64,000 nucleotides of DNA, taken from assembly GCF_039537875.1 (NCBI RefSeq), contig NZ_BAABBI010000001.1:682001-746000 (forward strand). The letters are read 5' to 3'. Source of the DNA: Corallibacter vietnamensis. Its GTDB lineage: Bacteria > Bacteroidota > Bacteroidia > Flavobacteriales > Flavobacteriaceae. A program made the translations under genes and the position numbers. This document shows, one piece after another, positions 27,280 to 35,711 of this stretch (its first letter is position 1; each line of letters starts with the position of its first letter). The notes under the pieces are model-generated. The model did no database searches. It was not told the origin of the DNA and saw only the letters and a program-made list of their open reading frames with translations.

Positions 27280-27691
27280 TTTCAATTACGAAAACAAATT
27301 TTCATTAAGCAATGAGTCGCTATTAAGCAAGTGGATTCAAACTGTAATTTCCTCTGAAGGATTTAAACTAGGTGAGGTTAACTATATTTTTTGTGATGAT
27401 GATTATTTACATAAAATCAATGTAGAGTTTCTTAATCATGATACGTTAACAGACATTATTAGTTTTGATTATACTGTGGGAAAAATCATACAAGGCGATA
27501 TTTATATTTCAACTGAAAGAGTAGAAGATAATGCTAATGATTTTAAGGTTTCTTTTGATAATGAACTTCAACGAGTTTTAGTTCATGGTATTCTTCATTA
27601 CTGTGGTTATAAAGATAAAACCGATGATGAAGCCAAAATAATGAGGTCTAAAGAAGATTACTATTTGTCGCAATTAGCTCAAATCGAGTAA
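27272..27691 (+). CDS. ybeY: Endoribonuclease YbeY (16S rRNA maturation)
   Basis: A 139-residue single-strand-specific endoribonuclease acting on the 16S rRNA 3' end and in ribosome quality control. The family zinc site is normally H-x3-H-x5-H. Here HGILHYCGYKD gives His105 and His109 but Asp115 in the third position. The GYKDK form may be normal in Bacteroidota and Asp can bind zinc, so I do not call it inactive. The rest (SFDYTVGKIIQGDIYIS, DELQRVLVHGILH) is typical. The gene overlaps DUF4175 by 8 bp. Confidence 0.92.
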   Translation: MISFNYENKFSLSNESLLSKWIQTVISSEGFKLGEVNYIFCDDDYLHKINVEFLNHDTLTDIISFDYTVGKIIQGDIYISTERVEDNANDFKVSFDNELQRVLVHGILHYCGYKDKTDDEAKIMRSKEDYYLSQLAQIE

Positions 27692-27735
27692 TTCATCGTA
27701 TATTTGCAAACTTTTATTTTTACAAATCATCAAAT

Positions 27736-27751
27736 TGTTTCACGTGGAACA
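27736..27751. promoter_or_regulatory. parS-like site 2
   Basis: TGTTTCACGTGGAACA differs from the consensus TGTTTCACGTGAAACA at one base and lies between ybeY and mnmG, 26 bp before the mnmG start. It is the best-placed of the four sites, since gid/mnmG-parS neighbourhoods are common near origins. Confidence 0.7.
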
Positions 27752-27776
27752 ATTTATTTAAACCAAATATCAAGCT

Positions 27777-29648
27777 ATGTTTAATACCGAATATGATGTT
27801 ATTGTTGTTGGAGCTGGACACGCAGGTAGTGAAGCCGCCGCAGCCGCAGCCAACATGGGAAGTAAAACGTTGTTGATTACTATGAACTTGCAAAACATTG
27901 CGCAAATGTCATGTAATCCAGCAATGGGAGGTATTGCTAAAGGTCAAATTGTTCGCGAAATTGATGCGTTAGGTGGTTACAGTGGTATTGTGTCTGATAC
28001 GTCTGCTATTCAATTTAAAATGCTGAACAAGTCAAAAGGTCCAGCTATGTGGAGTCCGCGTGTTCAAAGTGACCGTATGCGATTTGCTGAAGACTGGAGA
28101 ATGTTGCTTGAAAACACACCAAATTTAGATTTTTATCAAGAGATGGTTTCTGGACTTTTAGTAGAAAATCATAAAGTAGTTGGTGTAAAAACATCTCTTG
28201 GAGTAGAAGTAAAAGGAAAAACCGTTGTGCTTACAAACGGCACGTTTCTTAATGGGTTAATTCATATTGGTGATAAAAATTTTGGAGGTGGTCGCGCAGG
28301 AGAAAGAGCTGCTACAGGAATTACAGAACAGCTTGTAGAATTAGGTTTTGATTCTGGTAGAATGAAAACAGGAACACCACCTAGAGTAGATGGTCGTTCA
28401 TTAGATTTTTCTAAAATGATTGAACAACCAGGAGATGAAAACCCTGAAAAATTTTCTTATCTAGATATAACGAAGCCTTTAACAAATCAGCGTTCTTGTC
28501 ACATGTCTTATACAAGTCCTGAAGTACATGATTTGTTAAGAGAAGGTTTTGATAGATCACCTATGTTTAATGGTCGAATTAAAAGTTTAGGTCCGCGTTA
28601 TTGTCCTTCTATAGAAGATAAAATTAACCGTTTTGCTGATAAAGATAGGCATCAATTATTTGTTGAGCCAGAAGGATGGAATACGGTTGAATATTATATT
28701 AATGGTTTCTCTACGTCGCTACCAGAAGATGTTCAGTTTAAAGCTTTGCGTTCAGTAGCAGGATTTGAAAACGTTAAGTTTTTCCGTCCTGGTTATGCTA
28801 TAGAATATGATTATTTTCCGCCAACACAGCTTAAGCATACTTTAGAAACTAAACTAGTTGATGGTTTGTATTTTGCTGGTCAAATTAACGGAACAACAGG
28901 ATATGAGGAAGCGGGTTCACAAGGTTTAATGGCAGGTATAAATGCCAGTTTAAAAGTTCAAGAAAAAGACCCGTTTATTTTAAGTAGAAGTGAAGCTTAT
29001 ATAGGTGTTTTGATTGATGATTTAATCACCAAAGGTACTGAAGAGCCATATAGAATGTTTACTTCTAGAGCAGAATATAGAACGTTATTAAGACAAGATA
29101 ATGCCGATTTTAGATTAACGCCTAAATCTTTTGATATAGGATTAGCTTCTGAAAAGCGATTAAAACGCATGGAAGAAAAGCAATCTAAAGCAGAGAATTT
29201 TGTGTCATTTTTCAAAGACACAAGTGTCAAACCAGAAGAGATTAATCCTGTTTTAGAATCTAAAGATTCTTCGTTAATGAAACAATCTGATAAGATGTTT
29301 AAGATATTTGCTAGACCTAATATTACTATTGATGATATGCGTAAAGTTTCTTCTGTTGAAGCATATATTCAAGATCATAATTTAGATAACGAGGTTATAG
29401 AGCAAGCAGAAATTCAAGTTAAATATTCTGGATATATAGAGAAAGAAAAGAACAATGCAGATAAATTAAACAGGTTAGAGAATATTAAAATACCACAGAA
29501 CTTTGATTACTCAAAACTAAAATCTATGAGTTTTGAAGCACGAGAAAAGTTGAGTAAAATTCAACCTGTAACTATATCACAAGCTTCAAGAATCAGTGGT
29601 GTTTCTCCAAGTGATATTTCGGTGCTTTTAGTTTATATGGGGAGATAG
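27777..29648 (+). CDS. mnmG: tRNA uridine-5-carboxymethylaminomethyl modification enzyme MnmG (GidA)
   Basis: A 623-residue FAD enzyme which, with MnmE, modifies U34 of tRNAs reading codons ending in A or G. The N-terminal FAD-binding motif is VVGAGHAGSEAAAAAANMG (about 10-28), followed by MSCNPAMGGIAKGQIVREIDALGG (about 43-66). The later GTFLNGLIHIG and the YFAGQINGTTGYEEAGSQG segments are family signatures. The C-terminal domain (about 545-620) is the MnmE-binding part. mnmE is not in the window. A TATATTTG box (27699-27706) lies upstream, with a parS-like site between it and the start. Confidence 0.96.
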   Translation: MFNTEYDVIVVGAGHAGSEAAAAAANMGSKTLLITMNLQNIAQMSCNPAMGGIAKGQIVREIDALGGYSGIVSDTSAIQFKMLNKSKGPAMWSPRVQSDRMRFAEDWRMLLENTPNLDFYQEMVSGLLVENHKVVGVKTSLGVEVKGKTVVLTNGTFLNGLIHIGDKNFGGGRAGERAATGITEQLVELGFDSGRMKTGTPPRVDGRSLDFSKMIEQPGDENPEKFSYLDITKPLTNQRSCHMSYTSPEVHDLLREGFDRSPMFNGRIKSLGPRYCPSIEDKINRFADKDRHQLFVEPEGWNTVEYYINGFSTSLPEDVQFKALRSVAGFENVKFFRPGYAIEYDYFPPTQLKHTLETKLVDGLYFAGQINGTTGYEEAGSQGLMAGINASLKVQEKDPFILSRSEAYIGVLIDDLITKGTEEPYRMFTSRAEYRTLLRQDNADFRLTPKSFDIGLASEKRLKRMEEKQSKAENFVSFFKDTSVKPEEINPVLESKDSSLMKQSDKMFKIFARPNITIDDMRKVSSVEAYIQDHNLDNEVIEQAEIQVKYSGYIEKEKNNADKLNRLENIKIPQNFDYSKLKSMSFEAREKLSKIQPVTISQASRISGVSPSDISVLLVYMGR

Positions 29649-29656
29649 TTTTTAAT

Positions 29657-29672
29657 CGTTCCACGTGGAACA
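29657..29672. promoter_or_regulatory. parS-like site 3
   Basis: CGTTCCACGTGGAACA contains a perfect 14-bp palindrome, GTTCCACGTGGAAC, with the CACGTG core and both arms of a ParB site. It lies in the gap between mnmG and the methyltransferase gene. Confidence 0.7.
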
Positions 29673-29692
29673 TATTTTTTTAACGATAATAA

Positions 29693-30544
29693 ATGCACAA
29701 AAAAACACCTCATTTAGTAGTAAAAGATCATTCGGTTTCTGGAGAGAAATTTGAATTACGCTATAATGAATCTTTAGATATGTTAGAGACATATCCGCAG
29801 CCTTCATTACAAAATTTACCAAGCTATTACGAAAGCGAAGATTATATTTCTCATACCGATGCTAAACGAAATTTGTTTGAAAGTGTTTACCATTTGGTTC
29901 GCTCTTATTCGTTAAAACAAAAATTGAAATTAATAAATAAACAGTCGGTTTCTGGAAAAACACTTTTAGATGTTGGTTGTGGTACAGGAGATTTTTTACA
30001 AACAGCATTAAAGAATAATTGGAATGTTACTGGTGTTGAACCAAACCCTCAAGCAAGAGATATTGCGAATAAAAAAACTAACAATGTCGTTTATGATGCT
30101 GATAAGATTTCTGAATTTAAAAAAGAAAGTTTTGATGTAATTACGCTTTGGCATGTGCTAGAACATTTGCCAAATCTTGAAGAACAATTAGCGCTTTACA
30201 AATCTTTATTAAAAAAAGAAGGTACACTTATTATTGCGGTTCCAAACTTCAAAAGTTTTGATGCTACATATTATAAAGAGTTTTGGGCTGCTTATGATGT
30301 ACCAAGACATTTATGGCATTTTTCTAGAACTGCAATTTCAAAATTAGTTTCAAAAAACAATATGAAAGTTGTAAAAACATTACCAATGATGTTTGATGCT
30401 TATTATGTGAGTTTACTTTCTGAAGGTTATAAGTCTGGCTCTAAAAATCCGTTAAAGGCATTTTATATTGGTTTTCGTTCAAATCTTAAAGCAAAACAAT
30501 CAAAAGAGTACTCTTCACACATTTATATCATAAAAAACACCTAA
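29693..30544 (+). CDS. Class I SAM-dependent methyltransferase
   Basis: A 283-residue protein with a Rossmann methyltransferase domain from about residue 85. SAM-binding motif I is LLDVGCGTGDFL (about 91-102), with the acidic residue of motif II in VEPN and a motif-IV-like TLWHVLEHLPN (about 150-160). The WHVLEHL motif is shared with many small-molecule and O-methyltransferases. The N-terminal 80 residues are a separate cap with no recognised motif. Substrate not predictable; it might act in quinone, lipid or glycan modification. It follows mnmG in the same direction. Confidence 0.85.
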   Translation: MHKKTPHLVVKDHSVSGEKFELRYNESLDMLETYPQPSLQNLPSYYESEDYISHTDAKRNLFESVYHLVRSYSLKQKLKLINKQSVSGKTLLDVGCGTGDFLQTALKNNWNVTGVEPNPQARDIANKKTNNVVYDADKISEFKKESFDVITLWHVLEHLPNLEEQLALYKSLLKKEGTLIIAVPNFKSFDATYYKEFWAAYDVPRHLWHFSRTAISKLVSKNNMKVVKTLPMMFDAYYVSLLSEGYKSGSKNPLKAFYIGFRSNLKAKQSKEYSSHIYIIKNT

Positions 30545-30614
30545 AAATCCATTTTAAGCCCTTTTAAGACGTCTTTTGTGTTCTAACAACAAATCACAAG
30601 GCTTAATTTTGAAT

Positions 30615-30647
30615 CTGCCTTAAATCATCTTTTTTAGGGCGGTTTTT
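30615..30647 (+). terminator. Probable terminator of the mnmG operon
   Basis: A stem formed by GCCTTAAA and TTTAGGGC (one G-U pair) is followed by GG and a run of T. It lies 70 bp after the methyltransferase stop codon. Confidence 0.45.
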
Positions 30648-30743
30648 AATAACTGTAAATTATTGTTTTTATTTTAGCGATAAAAAATTATTATTATTTG
30701 GTGTTGATGTGATTTTTGTGTAAAATCAAACTATTTACTTTAT

Positions 30744-30751
30744 TACATTTG
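30744..30751 (+). promoter_or_regulatory. Possible -7 element for the OmpH-like gene
   Basis: TACATTTG matches the TAnnTTTG box, 26 bp before the start codon of the next gene. No TTTG is found at the right distance for the -33 element. Confidence 0.35.
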
Positions 30752-30777
30752 TCTCGATTAAATAAATAACATAAATA

Positions 30778-31293
30778 ATGAAAAACATATTTTTAATAGC
30801 TTTTGCTATAGTAGCAGTGACTTCTTGTACACAACCAAAAAAAATTGGATTTGTTGACAACGGAACATTAATTAACGACTATCAAGAGAAAAAAGACATT
30901 GAAGCAAAATTTCAATCTAAAATTGACGCTTTTCAAAAACGAACGGATAGTATTGGTAAAGCATTTCAATTAGAAGCTCAAGAGTTTCAATTAAAAGCTA
31001 AAAAATTATCACAAGCTAAAGCACAGGAAGAATACCAAGCTTTAAGCCAAAAACAACAAATGCTACAACAAAAAGTTCAATTTGAAGAACAACAAATTCA
31101 GCAAGCTAGTCAAACAGAGATAGATTCTTTAATAGCTAAAGTAAAAGATTATGTTGGAGATTACGGCAAGAAAAATGGTTATGACTATATTTTAGGTAGC
31201 AATGAAGGTGGAAGTGTTTTATACGGTAACGAAGCAAATGATTTAACACAAACCATACTAGATGCTCTTAATGCAGATTATAAAAAAGAGTAG
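30778..31293 (+). CDS. OmpH/Skp-like periplasmic chaperone, lipoprotein
   Basis: A 171-residue predicted lipoprotein (lipobox TSC-T, Cys17). The mature part begins KKIGFVDNGTLINDYQEKKDIEAKFQSK, the OmpH family opening, and is dominated by a Gln-rich coiled coil (about 55-125), as in Skp's tentacles. The C-terminal YGKKNGYDYILGSNEGGSVLYGNEANDLTQTIL closes the beta core. Skp holds unfolded outer-membrane proteins; the lipid anchor differs from E. coli Skp, which is soluble. The gene has its own terminator. Confidence 0.87.
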   Translation: MKNIFLIAFAIVAVTSCTQPKKIGFVDNGTLINDYQEKKDIEAKFQSKIDAFQKRTDSIGKAFQLEAQEFQLKAKKLSQAKAQEEYQALSQKQQMLQQKVQFEEQQIQQASQTEIDSLIAKVKDYVGDYGKKNGYDYILGSNEGGSVLYGNEANDLTQTILDALNADYKKE

Positions 31294-31318
31294 CTAAAGC
31301 AAAGAGTTTTTAAAAACT

Positions 31319-31351
31319 TAAAGCCAGTTAAGAAATTAACTGGCTTTTTTT
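31319..31351 (+). terminator. Terminator after the OmpH-like gene
   Basis: A 12-bp stem (AAAGCCAGTTAA / TTAACTGGCTTT) with a 4-nt loop and a T run lies 26 bp after the stop codon. Confidence 0.9.
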
Positions 31352-31406
31352 ATAATAAGAAACCAAAATGTAAGTTATACAAAGTAACTAACCGCCCAAC
31401 CAATTA

Positions 31407-32306
31407 ATGAAAGTAAAACAACTTTTAGACCAACCGTTTTATTACTTCAATAGCACAAAACGAAAATGGATATACATAATTAGTGCTGCTCTTTTTGCCC
31501 ACTTTTTTTTAATTATTTTCCAGCCTTATGGTATTTCAGAAGAAATGGATAATCCTGCTAATGCCAATTTTAGCAAGTTTTTATTCTTTTTTACAATTGC
31601 AGTGAGTACGCTTGTAGGTTTATCATTATCTCAATTTGTTTTTAGACCAATGTTTAGTTTTGAAAAGGTTACAAACAAAAAATATATTACTTGGTTTTTT
31701 ATAGAAACTTTAATTCTCACACTTGTTAATTTTGGTTTTTCATTTTTGATACCCGATTTAGGAAACGATTTTGAAAAAGAACTAAATATAGCCTTCCAAG
31801 TAAAAAACTATTTTAGAGCCTTTATCATCTTATTATTTCCATTTTTTGGAACTATTATTTATGCTTTAATACAAGATTTAACTCTTGAGGTAAATGAGCT
31901 TGGAGAGCAAATAAAAAAGTATCACAATACCTTTAACACTTCTGATAAACAAACAGAATTACTCCTTAAAGACGAAAACAATAATTTAAACCTTTCTATA
32001 GCATTAAATGATTTTCTCTTTGCAGAATCTAGCAATCAATATGTCGTAGTGCATTATATGAAATCAGGCAGCGTGAAAAAGCATATTTTAAGAAACCGAT
32101 TAAAGAATTTTTTAAATCAAAATGAGTTTATGCCTATAAAGCAAAGCCATAGATCATTTGCTGTAAACTTGCTAAACGTGAAACACATTTCACGAATAAA
32201 CAATAAAGATTTTTTGATTTTAGAAACAGATCCAAAAATTAAAATACCAATATCTAAATCATACCTAAAAGCTATTAAAGATGAAATAAATCAATTCACT
32301 CCATAA
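31407..32306 (+). CDS. Membrane-anchored LytTR-type transcriptional regulator
   Basis: A 299-residue protein with four transmembrane helices (about 17-35, 50-72, 85-105, 130-155) and a C-terminal LytTR DNA-binding domain (about 195-297), seen as FLFAESSNQYVVVHYMKSG, HILRNRLKNFL and QSHRSFAVNLLNVKHI. There is no response-regulator receiver domain, so it probably senses a membrane signal directly. It precedes a TonB receptor gene in the same direction and is the likely regulator of that pair; this is inferred from position only. Confidence 0.85.
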   Translation: MKVKQLLDQPFYYFNSTKRKWIYIISAALFAHFFLIIFQPYGISEEMDNPANANFSKFLFFFTIAVSTLVGLSLSQFVFRPMFSFEKVTNKKYITWFFIETLILTLVNFGFSFLIPDLGNDFEKELNIAFQVKNYFRAFIILLFPFFGTIIYALIQDLTLEVNELGEQIKKYHNTFNTSDKQTELLLKDENNNLNLSIALNDFLFAESSNQYVVVHYMKSGSVKKHILRNRLKNFLNQNEFMPIKQSHRSFAVNLLNVKHISRINNKDFLILETDPKIKIPISKSYLKAIKDEINQFTP

Positions 32307-32444
32307 TCCCGTTAATTCACTCCAAAAGCTGATGTTTTGACGAGTTATTTTAAATATTTAAAAGTAATTTGCGTTCAAGCTTCTGTAACATTAGCAAAAG
32401 CTAATCGTCATCATAACAATCAATCATAAATACGAACAACCAAA

Positions 32445-34820
32445 ATGAAACACTTTTTTTTAGGCCTATGCCTAGTTTTTAGTTATTTAACCTTTGCTCA
32501 AGAAACATATAGCATTAGAGGCTCTATAAAAGACGCTAATAATGGTGAAACACTATTAGGAGCAACGGTTTTTTTAAAAGATACTAACATTGGTGCTATT
32601 ACCAACGAATACGGTTTTTTCTCGCTTCAAGCACCAAAAGGATCATATACGCTCATAGTATCTTATATGGGATATGAAAATTTATCTCAAAATATTGATA
32701 TTCAAAAAGATATGTCAATTAATTTTGAGCTTACAGAGGCTTCAACATCGCTAGAAGAAGTTGTTATAGTTGCTGAAGAGTCTGAACAACTCAATATAAA
32801 AACACCTCAAATGGGTGTCTCAAAATTAAAATCAGGCACCATAAAAAAAATGCCTGCTGTGTTAGGAGAAGTAGATGTTATTAAATCTATACAAATGCTT
32901 CCTGGTGTTACAAATAATGGTGAAGGATCTTCAGGTTTTAATGTGAGAGGTGGAGCAGCCGATCAAAATTTAGTGCTGCTAGACGAAGCCATTATATACA
33001 ATACATCACACTTTTTTGGGTTTTTCTCTGTATTTAATGCAGATGCAATTAAAGACATAAAACTGTATAAAGGAGATATTCCTGCAAAATTTGGAGGTCG
33101 TATTTCTTCTGTTTTAGATGTCAGACAAAAAGATGGAAACAGTAAAAACTATGATGTTACTGGTGGTTTAGGTTTAATTTCTAGTAGACTAACCGTAGAA
33201 GGTCCGGTTTTTAAAGAAAAAGGCTCTTTTTTACTAGCGGGTAGAACATCTTATGCGCATCTTTTTTTAAAAATGACCGAAGATTTTAAAGATGATAAAA
33301 TATCATTCTATGACTTAAACTTTAAAACTAACTACGAAATAAACCATAACAATAAAATTTACCTGTCAGGATACTATGGTAGAGACGTTTTCAATTTTGA
33401 TAAGGTTATAGAAAATAATTATGGAAACATTACAGGAAATATAAGATGGAACCACATTTTTAATGATAAATTGTTTTCTAATTTATCACTTATATACAGT
33501 AAATATGATTACCAAATTATATTAGATTTTATTGAGTTAGATTGGGTTGCAGATATAAAAAACTACAACTTAAAATATGATTTTAAATACTATTTAAACG
33601 ATAAAATAAAGTTAGACTTTGGTGTTAGTGGAATAACTTATAATTTAAATCCAGGAGAAGTAAAACCTTCTTCACCAACATCGCCAGTAAATTATTTAAA
33701 GTTAGACGAAAAAAGAGCTTTTGAAGGAGGTGCTTACATAAGTGCGGAGCATAAAATAACAGATAAATTAACAGCACAATATGGACTACGATACAGTAAT
33801 TTTTTCAGACTTGGCGGTCAAAGCATGACTAGTTATGTAAACAATCAGCCGGTAGTTTATAATAGTGAATTAGGAATTTATGAGCGAGGAGAAGAAGCTT
33901 TTGAAACCTATTACGAAAAAAACGAAAGCATTGAAACATTTGATAATTTTGAGCCTCGTTTAGGTATGGCTTATCAAATAAACGATGCATCTTCTATTAA
34001 GGCTAGCTACACAAAGTCTACACAGTATTTACATTTACTGTCTAATACGTCTTCAGTTACTCCGATAGATGTTTGGACACCAAGCGGAAAATACATCAAA
34101 CCACAAAAATCAAATCAATATGCTTTAGGGTATTACCGTAGTTTTAAAGACAACCTATTTTCATTAGAATTAGAAACCTACTATAAAACAATAGATAACC
34201 GTATAGATTACATAGACGGCTCTGATTTAATAGGAAATAATACCATAGAAACAGAAATATTAAACGGCGAAGCAAGAGCTTACGGATTAGAAATTTTATT
34301 TAGAAAAAACAAAGGGCGTCTTACAGGATGGCTAGCTTATACCTTGTCTAGATCAGAACAGCGCACTCTTGGAGGTCTTGCTGGAGGTCCAGGAATAAAT
34401 AATGGTGATTGGTATAAAACACCTTACGATAGATCCCATGATGTTTCAGCTACAGCAACATATAAGCTAAATGACAAATGGAGCTTTAGTTCAAATCTTG
34501 TTTTTCAAACAGGTCGTCCTGTAACATATCCTAATGGGCAATATACTTACGAAGGACTTTCTATTGCAACCTATTCTAATAGAAATGAAGATAGATTACC
34601 GGCATACCACAGATTAGATGTTTCGGCAATTTATAAACCAAACAATAAGCCAGATAAACGCTGGAAAGGCGAATGGGTATTTGGTATTTATAATTTATAT
34701 AACAGAAAAAATGCAGCAGCAATAACGTTCAATCAAAATAACCAAACAGGGTTAAACGAAGCGACAAGACTCTCTATTTTTGGAATTATACCATCTGTTA
34801 CTTACAACTTTAAATTTTAG
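32445..34820 (+). CDS. TonB-dependent outer-membrane receptor with carboxypeptidase-like domain
   Basis: A 791-residue outer-membrane transporter. The signal peptide (about 1-18) is followed by a CarboxypepD_reg-like domain (about 22-105; YSIRGSIKDANNGETLLGATVFLKDTNIGAITNEYGFFSL), a plug domain (about 120-225; GFNVRGGAADQNLVLLDEAIIY) and a 22-strand-type barrel ending in a terminal aromatic residue (YNFKF). No SusD-like partner follows; a DUF4249 lipoprotein gene follows instead. Substrate unknown; DUF4249 partners are seen with such receptors in this phylum. Confidence 0.93.
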   Translation: MKHFFLGLCLVFSYLTFAQETYSIRGSIKDANNGETLLGATVFLKDTNIGAITNEYGFFSLQAPKGSYTLIVSYMGYENLSQNIDIQKDMSINFELTEASTSLEEVVIVAEESEQLNIKTPQMGVSKLKSGTIKKMPAVLGEVDVIKSIQMLPGVTNNGEGSSGFNVRGGAADQNLVLLDEAIIYNTSHFFGFFSVFNADAIKDIKLYKGDIPAKFGGRISSVLDVRQKDGNSKNYDVTGGLGLISSRLTVEGPVFKEKGSFLLAGRTSYAHLFLKMTEDFKDDKISFYDLNFKTNYEINHNNKIYLSGYYGRDVFNFDKVIENNYGNITGNIRWNHIFNDKLFSNLSLIYSKYDYQIILDFIELDWVADIKNYNLKYDFKYYLNDKIKLDFGVSGITYNLNPGEVKPSSPTSPVNYLKLDEKRAFEGGAYISAEHKITDKLTAQYGLRYSNFFRLGGQSMTSYVNNQPVVYNSELGIYERGEEAFETYYEKNESIETFDNFEPRLGMAYQINDASSIKASYTKSTQYLHLLSNTSSVTPIDVWTPSGKYIKPQKSNQYALGYYRSFKDNLFSLELETYYKTIDNRIDYIDGSDLIGNNTIETEILNGEARAYGLEILFRKNKGRLTGWLAYTLSRSEQRTLGGLAGGPGINNGDWYKTPYDRSHDVSATATYKLNDKWSFSSNLVFQTGRPVTYPNGQYTYEGLSIATYSNRNEDRLPAYHRLDVSAIYKPNNKPDKRWKGEWVFGIYNLYNRKNAAAITFNQNNQTGLNEATRLSIFGIIPSVTYNFKF

Positions 34821-34824
34821 CATC

Positions 34825-35670
34825 ATGAAAACATATATAAAATCATTAATATTTCTTTTTACTATAACAATAATATCCTGTGAAGATGTTGTAGATATTG
34901 AAGTTCCCACAGGCCAAACACGTCTCGTTATCGAGGCTTCTTTAGATTGGGAAAAAGGAACAGCAGGAAACGAACAGCAAATAAAATTAAGCACATCAAC
35001 ACCATACTTTGGCAATGTATCCAGTACAGAAGTTACGGGAGCATCAGTAACTGTAGTTAATGAAAATACAAGCGAAATATTTAATTTTACTGATGAAAAC
35101 GACGGAACTTATACTACGACAACCTTTGTTCCTATAGCAGGAGATACTTATAGTCTTGAAGTTATTTATAACGGACAAACATATACTGCTTCAGAAACAT
35201 TAATGACCGTATCTGATATAAATAGCGTTACACAATCTATAGAAGGAGGTTTTGATGATGAATTATTAGAACTTAATTTATATTTTGATGATCCTGTAGA
35301 TGAAGAAAACTATTATTTAATTCGTTATTACGAAACAGGTGATTTATTTGCTTCTCTAGAAGATGTATCAGATGAGTTTACAAACGGAAATGAAATACAC
35401 GACTTTTGGGAGAAAGAAGATGATGAAGACAGCAATGAGCAGCCTTTTTTACCAGGCGATGTTGTAGACGTTAGTTTATACGGCATTTCAGAACAATATT
35501 ACAATTACATACGTTTGCTTATAGAGCAGTATGATGGCGGCGGTAATCCTTTTTCATCAACAGCTGCGGAAATAAGAGGAAATTGTATAAACCCTAGTAA
35601 CCCTAGTAATTATGCTTTTGGTTATTTTAGAGTAACTCAAGTAGTAAGAGAAACCTACACCTTTCAATAA
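34825..35670 (+). CDS. DUF4249 lipoprotein
   Basis: A predicted lipoprotein of 281 residues from the ATG at 34825 (lipobox ISC-E); a longer reading frame back to 34780 overlaps the receptor gene and is not favoured. It matches the DUF4249 layout: VVDIEVPTGQTRLVIEASL at the mature N-terminus and an Ig-like beta region (SVTVVNENTSEIFNFTDENDGTYTTTT), with an acidic, Asp/Glu-rich segment near 185-215. Four bases separate it from the receptor, so it probably forms a surface module with that receptor, likely for uptake. The ligand is unknown. Confidence 0.87.
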   Translation: MKTYIKSLIFLFTITIISCEDVVDIEVPTGQTRLVIEASLDWEKGTAGNEQQIKLSTSTPYFGNVSSTEVTGASVTVVNENTSEIFNFTDENDGTYTTTTFVPIAGDTYSLEVIYNGQTYTASETLMTVSDINSVTQSIEGGFDDELLELNLYFDDPVDEENYYLIRYYETGDLFASLEDVSDEFTNGNEIHDFWEKEDDEDSNEQPFLPGDVVDVSLYGISEQYYNYIRLLIEQYDGGGNPFSSTAAEIRGNCINPSNPSNYAFGYFRVTQVVRETYTFQ

Positions 35671-35678
35671 CAAAAATG

Positions 35679-35711
35679 AAAAAGCCGATTAATTTTTTAA
35701 TCGGCTTTTTT
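35679..35711. terminator. Bidirectional terminator between DUF4249 and the clamp-loader gene
   Basis: A 13-bp stem (AAAAAGCCGATTA / TAATCGGCTTTTT) flanked by A and T runs separates two convergent genes. The last codons of the minus-strand gene overlap it. Confidence 0.9.

Noticed and set aside
30545..30614. Possible regulatory RNA after the methyltransferase gene
   Set aside because: The pairings (AAGCC with GGCTT) are short and bulged; only the downstream terminator-like hairpin is retained.
32165..32195. Fifth parS-like site (AACGTGAAAC)
   Set aside because: Only one arm matches and the CACGTG core is missing.
34780..34824. Longer start of the DUF4249 gene
   Set aside because: It overlaps the receptor gene and would bury the lipoprotein signal peptide; the ATG at 34825 gives a proper lipobox.
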